From positions 1 to 7,787 of the forward strand of contig JAFCZI010000101.1 of NCBI GenBank assembly GCA_019314425.1: 7,787 bases of DNA, in the 5' to 3' direction. Made by a program: the position numbers and the translations under genes. Below the pieces are notes generated by a model. That model saw nothing but the letters and a program-made list of their open reading frames with translations. It ran no database searches and was not told the DNA's origin. The stretch's first letter is position 1; the number at the start of each line of letters is the position of its first letter. This document shows positions 7,046 to 7,787 of this stretch, in pieces. Source of the DNA: Deltaproteobacteria bacterium (lineage in GTDB: Bacteria > Desulfobacterota > DSM-4660 > Desulfatiglandales > Desulfatiglandaceae).

Positions 7046-7735
7046 ATGAGTATTGTTTCCCTTATCAAATCAACGATTCTTTCAAAACTCGATATGACTC
7101 CTCCGGGCCGGGAAGGTTTGAGGGTAGGAGACAAATTGGTTGGAAGAGTGCTTGAAATCAACAGCGGCAGCAAGGCGTTCATAGACTTCGGAAGATTTCG
7201 AGCATTAGCCGAGGTTGGGTTTCCCGCCAAAAAGGGGGAGGTCATAAACGTAAAGGTGCTCGAAAGTGGTACGCCGCTCAGGTTAAGCTTGGAAAAGGTT
7301 GCTACTGGCGCCGCCGGGGGGGCGAAAAAAACAGCTCTCCCGGGTGAGTTTCCTTCTAAAAATCTGATACGGGAACTTCGCTCCCAAATAAAAGACGCCC
7401 TTTATAGCCCTGATAAAATTAACAAAGAAAAGACAATCCCATCAGAAGTAAAAAACGCCATAATAAAACTAACTTCCCATTTTGAACCCATAGATATCAG
7501 CAAAAACATATCGCGGCTTTCTTCTCAACTTAAGACCCTTACAGACGGCTCCGGAATGTTTTACGAAAAGAAGATAGGGCAACTCATTGAAACATTGTCG
7601 CAAGACAAAAAGGATATCGGCCATAGGGAAGTCAATCAAATTCCGGAATCGAAAGCCATTGTTAACAAGGACCTGAAACCTGATCTGTTGATGCTGAAAG
7701 ATTTACTTCTGATGGGATTGTCTTTTCTTTGTTAA
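7046..7735 (+). CDS. FliK-like protein, N-terminal part; true 3' end lost at an inverted junction
   Basis: Probably the N-terminal part of a flagellar hook-length control (FliK)-like protein. Residues 26-83 form a compact, small beta-barrel-like domain (LRVGDKLVGRVLEI, then DFGRFRALAEVGFPAKKGEVINVKVLE, then PLRLSLEKV) that I associate from memory with the start of deltaproteobacterial FliK-like proteins. The rest to residue 219 is Lys/Ser/Ile-rich and helical-looking, like a FliK linker. The conserved FliK C-terminal domain is absent. Residues 220-229 and the stop lie in the exact inverted copy starting at 7702, so only residues 1-219 are trustworthy; the real gene should continue. The start at 7046 has only a weak GAG upstream (7033-7035); Met17 at 7094 is an alternative. 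It sits 56 bases after the ATP-grasp gene, with no visible terminator between. Residues 85-219 use visibly more A+T than neighbouring genes. Function is a moderate-confidence call. Confidence 0.5.
   Translation: MSIVSLIKSTILSKLDMTPPGREGLRVGDKLVGRVLEINSGSKAFIDFGRFRALAEVGFPAKKGEVINVKVLESGTPLRLSLEKVATGAAGGAKKTALPGEFPSKNLIRELRSQIKDALYSPDKINKEKTIPSEVKNAIIKLTSHFEPIDISKNISRLSSQLKTLTDGSGMFYEKKIGQLIETLSQDKKDIGHREVNQIPESKAIVNKDLKPDLLMLKDLLLMGLSFLC
7367..7452 (+). repeat. Left arm of an 86-base perfect inverted repeat
   Basis: Every base of this arm pairs with the reverse complement of 7702-7787 (position x pairs with 15154 minus x). It lies inside the FliK-like reading frame and codes in frame there, so it is the original copy. 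Identity ends abruptly at 7452/7702. The outer boundary is set by the window end, so the repeat may be longer in reality. Confidence 0.97.
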
Positions 7736-7787
7736 TTTTATCAGGGCTATAAAGGGCGTCTTTTATTTGGGAGCGAAGTTCCCGTAT
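7702..7787 (-). repeat. Right arm of the inverted repeat, running to the window end
   Basis: This is an exact reverse complement of 7367-7452, separated from it by 249 bases. It supplies the last ten codons and the TAA of the FliK-like frame. An exact copy that stops at the sequence end, within the length of a short sequencing read, fits a chimeric read or amplification fold-back at a contig terminus better than a transposon end or an evolved repeat. Confidence 0.97.

Noticed and set aside
7367..7787. The terminal inverted repeat as ends of an insertion sequence
   Set aside because: The 249 bases between the arms are the continuing FliK-like frame with no transposase, one arm is in-frame coding sequence, and there is no target duplication. 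A transposon end does not explain an exact antisense copy of gene interior.

Overview
The window looks like a short stretch of chromosome, probably a whole small contig, from a Gram-negative bacterium with fairly G+C-rich DNA. My best guess is a Desulfobacterota (former Deltaproteobacteria) member. The guess rests on protein character only: an E. coli-like citrate synthase, a mitochondrial-type aconitase, a COG0402 adenosine-type deaminase, and a FliK-like protein whose N-terminal domain I associate with that group. No rRNA, tRNA, CRISPR array or transposase is visible.

Layout. (1) Positions 1-1136: citrate synthase gene on the plus strand, missing its 5' end. (2) 1137-2408: NADP-type isocitrate dehydrogenase on the minus strand. 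It converges on citrate synthase with no intergenic base; the two stop codons abut as TGATCA. (3) 2409-2635: a 227-base divergent control region with a candidate promoter in each direction and a strong 15-pair dyad in the icd leader. (4) 2636-6989: three overlapping plus-strand genes, namely aconitase, an amidohydrolase of the methylthioadenosine/S-adenosylhomocysteine deaminase type, and a RimK-like ATP-grasp protein. (5) 7046-7735: the start of a FliK-like gene whose apparent 3' end is not genuine.

Working together. Citrate synthase, aconitase and isocitrate dehydrogenase carry out the oxidative branch from oxaloacetate plus acetyl-CoA to 2-oxoglutarate. That branch serves glutamate synthesis or a full TCA cycle. 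The deaminase and the ATP-grasp protein have no obvious link to it beyond sharing the aconitase transcript.

The most important thing to know when using this sequence is at its right end. The last 86 bases are an exact reverse complement of positions 7367-7452, inside the same gene. The stop codon of the last gene lies in that inverted copy, so its last ten residues are antisense of itself. This is most likely a chimeric contig end, not a biological gene end. I see no clear new defence or mobile system. The least explained functional unit is the tightly coupled deaminase/ATP-grasp pair, where the deaminase seems to lack two arginines I recall as binding the S-adenosylhomocysteine carboxylate.
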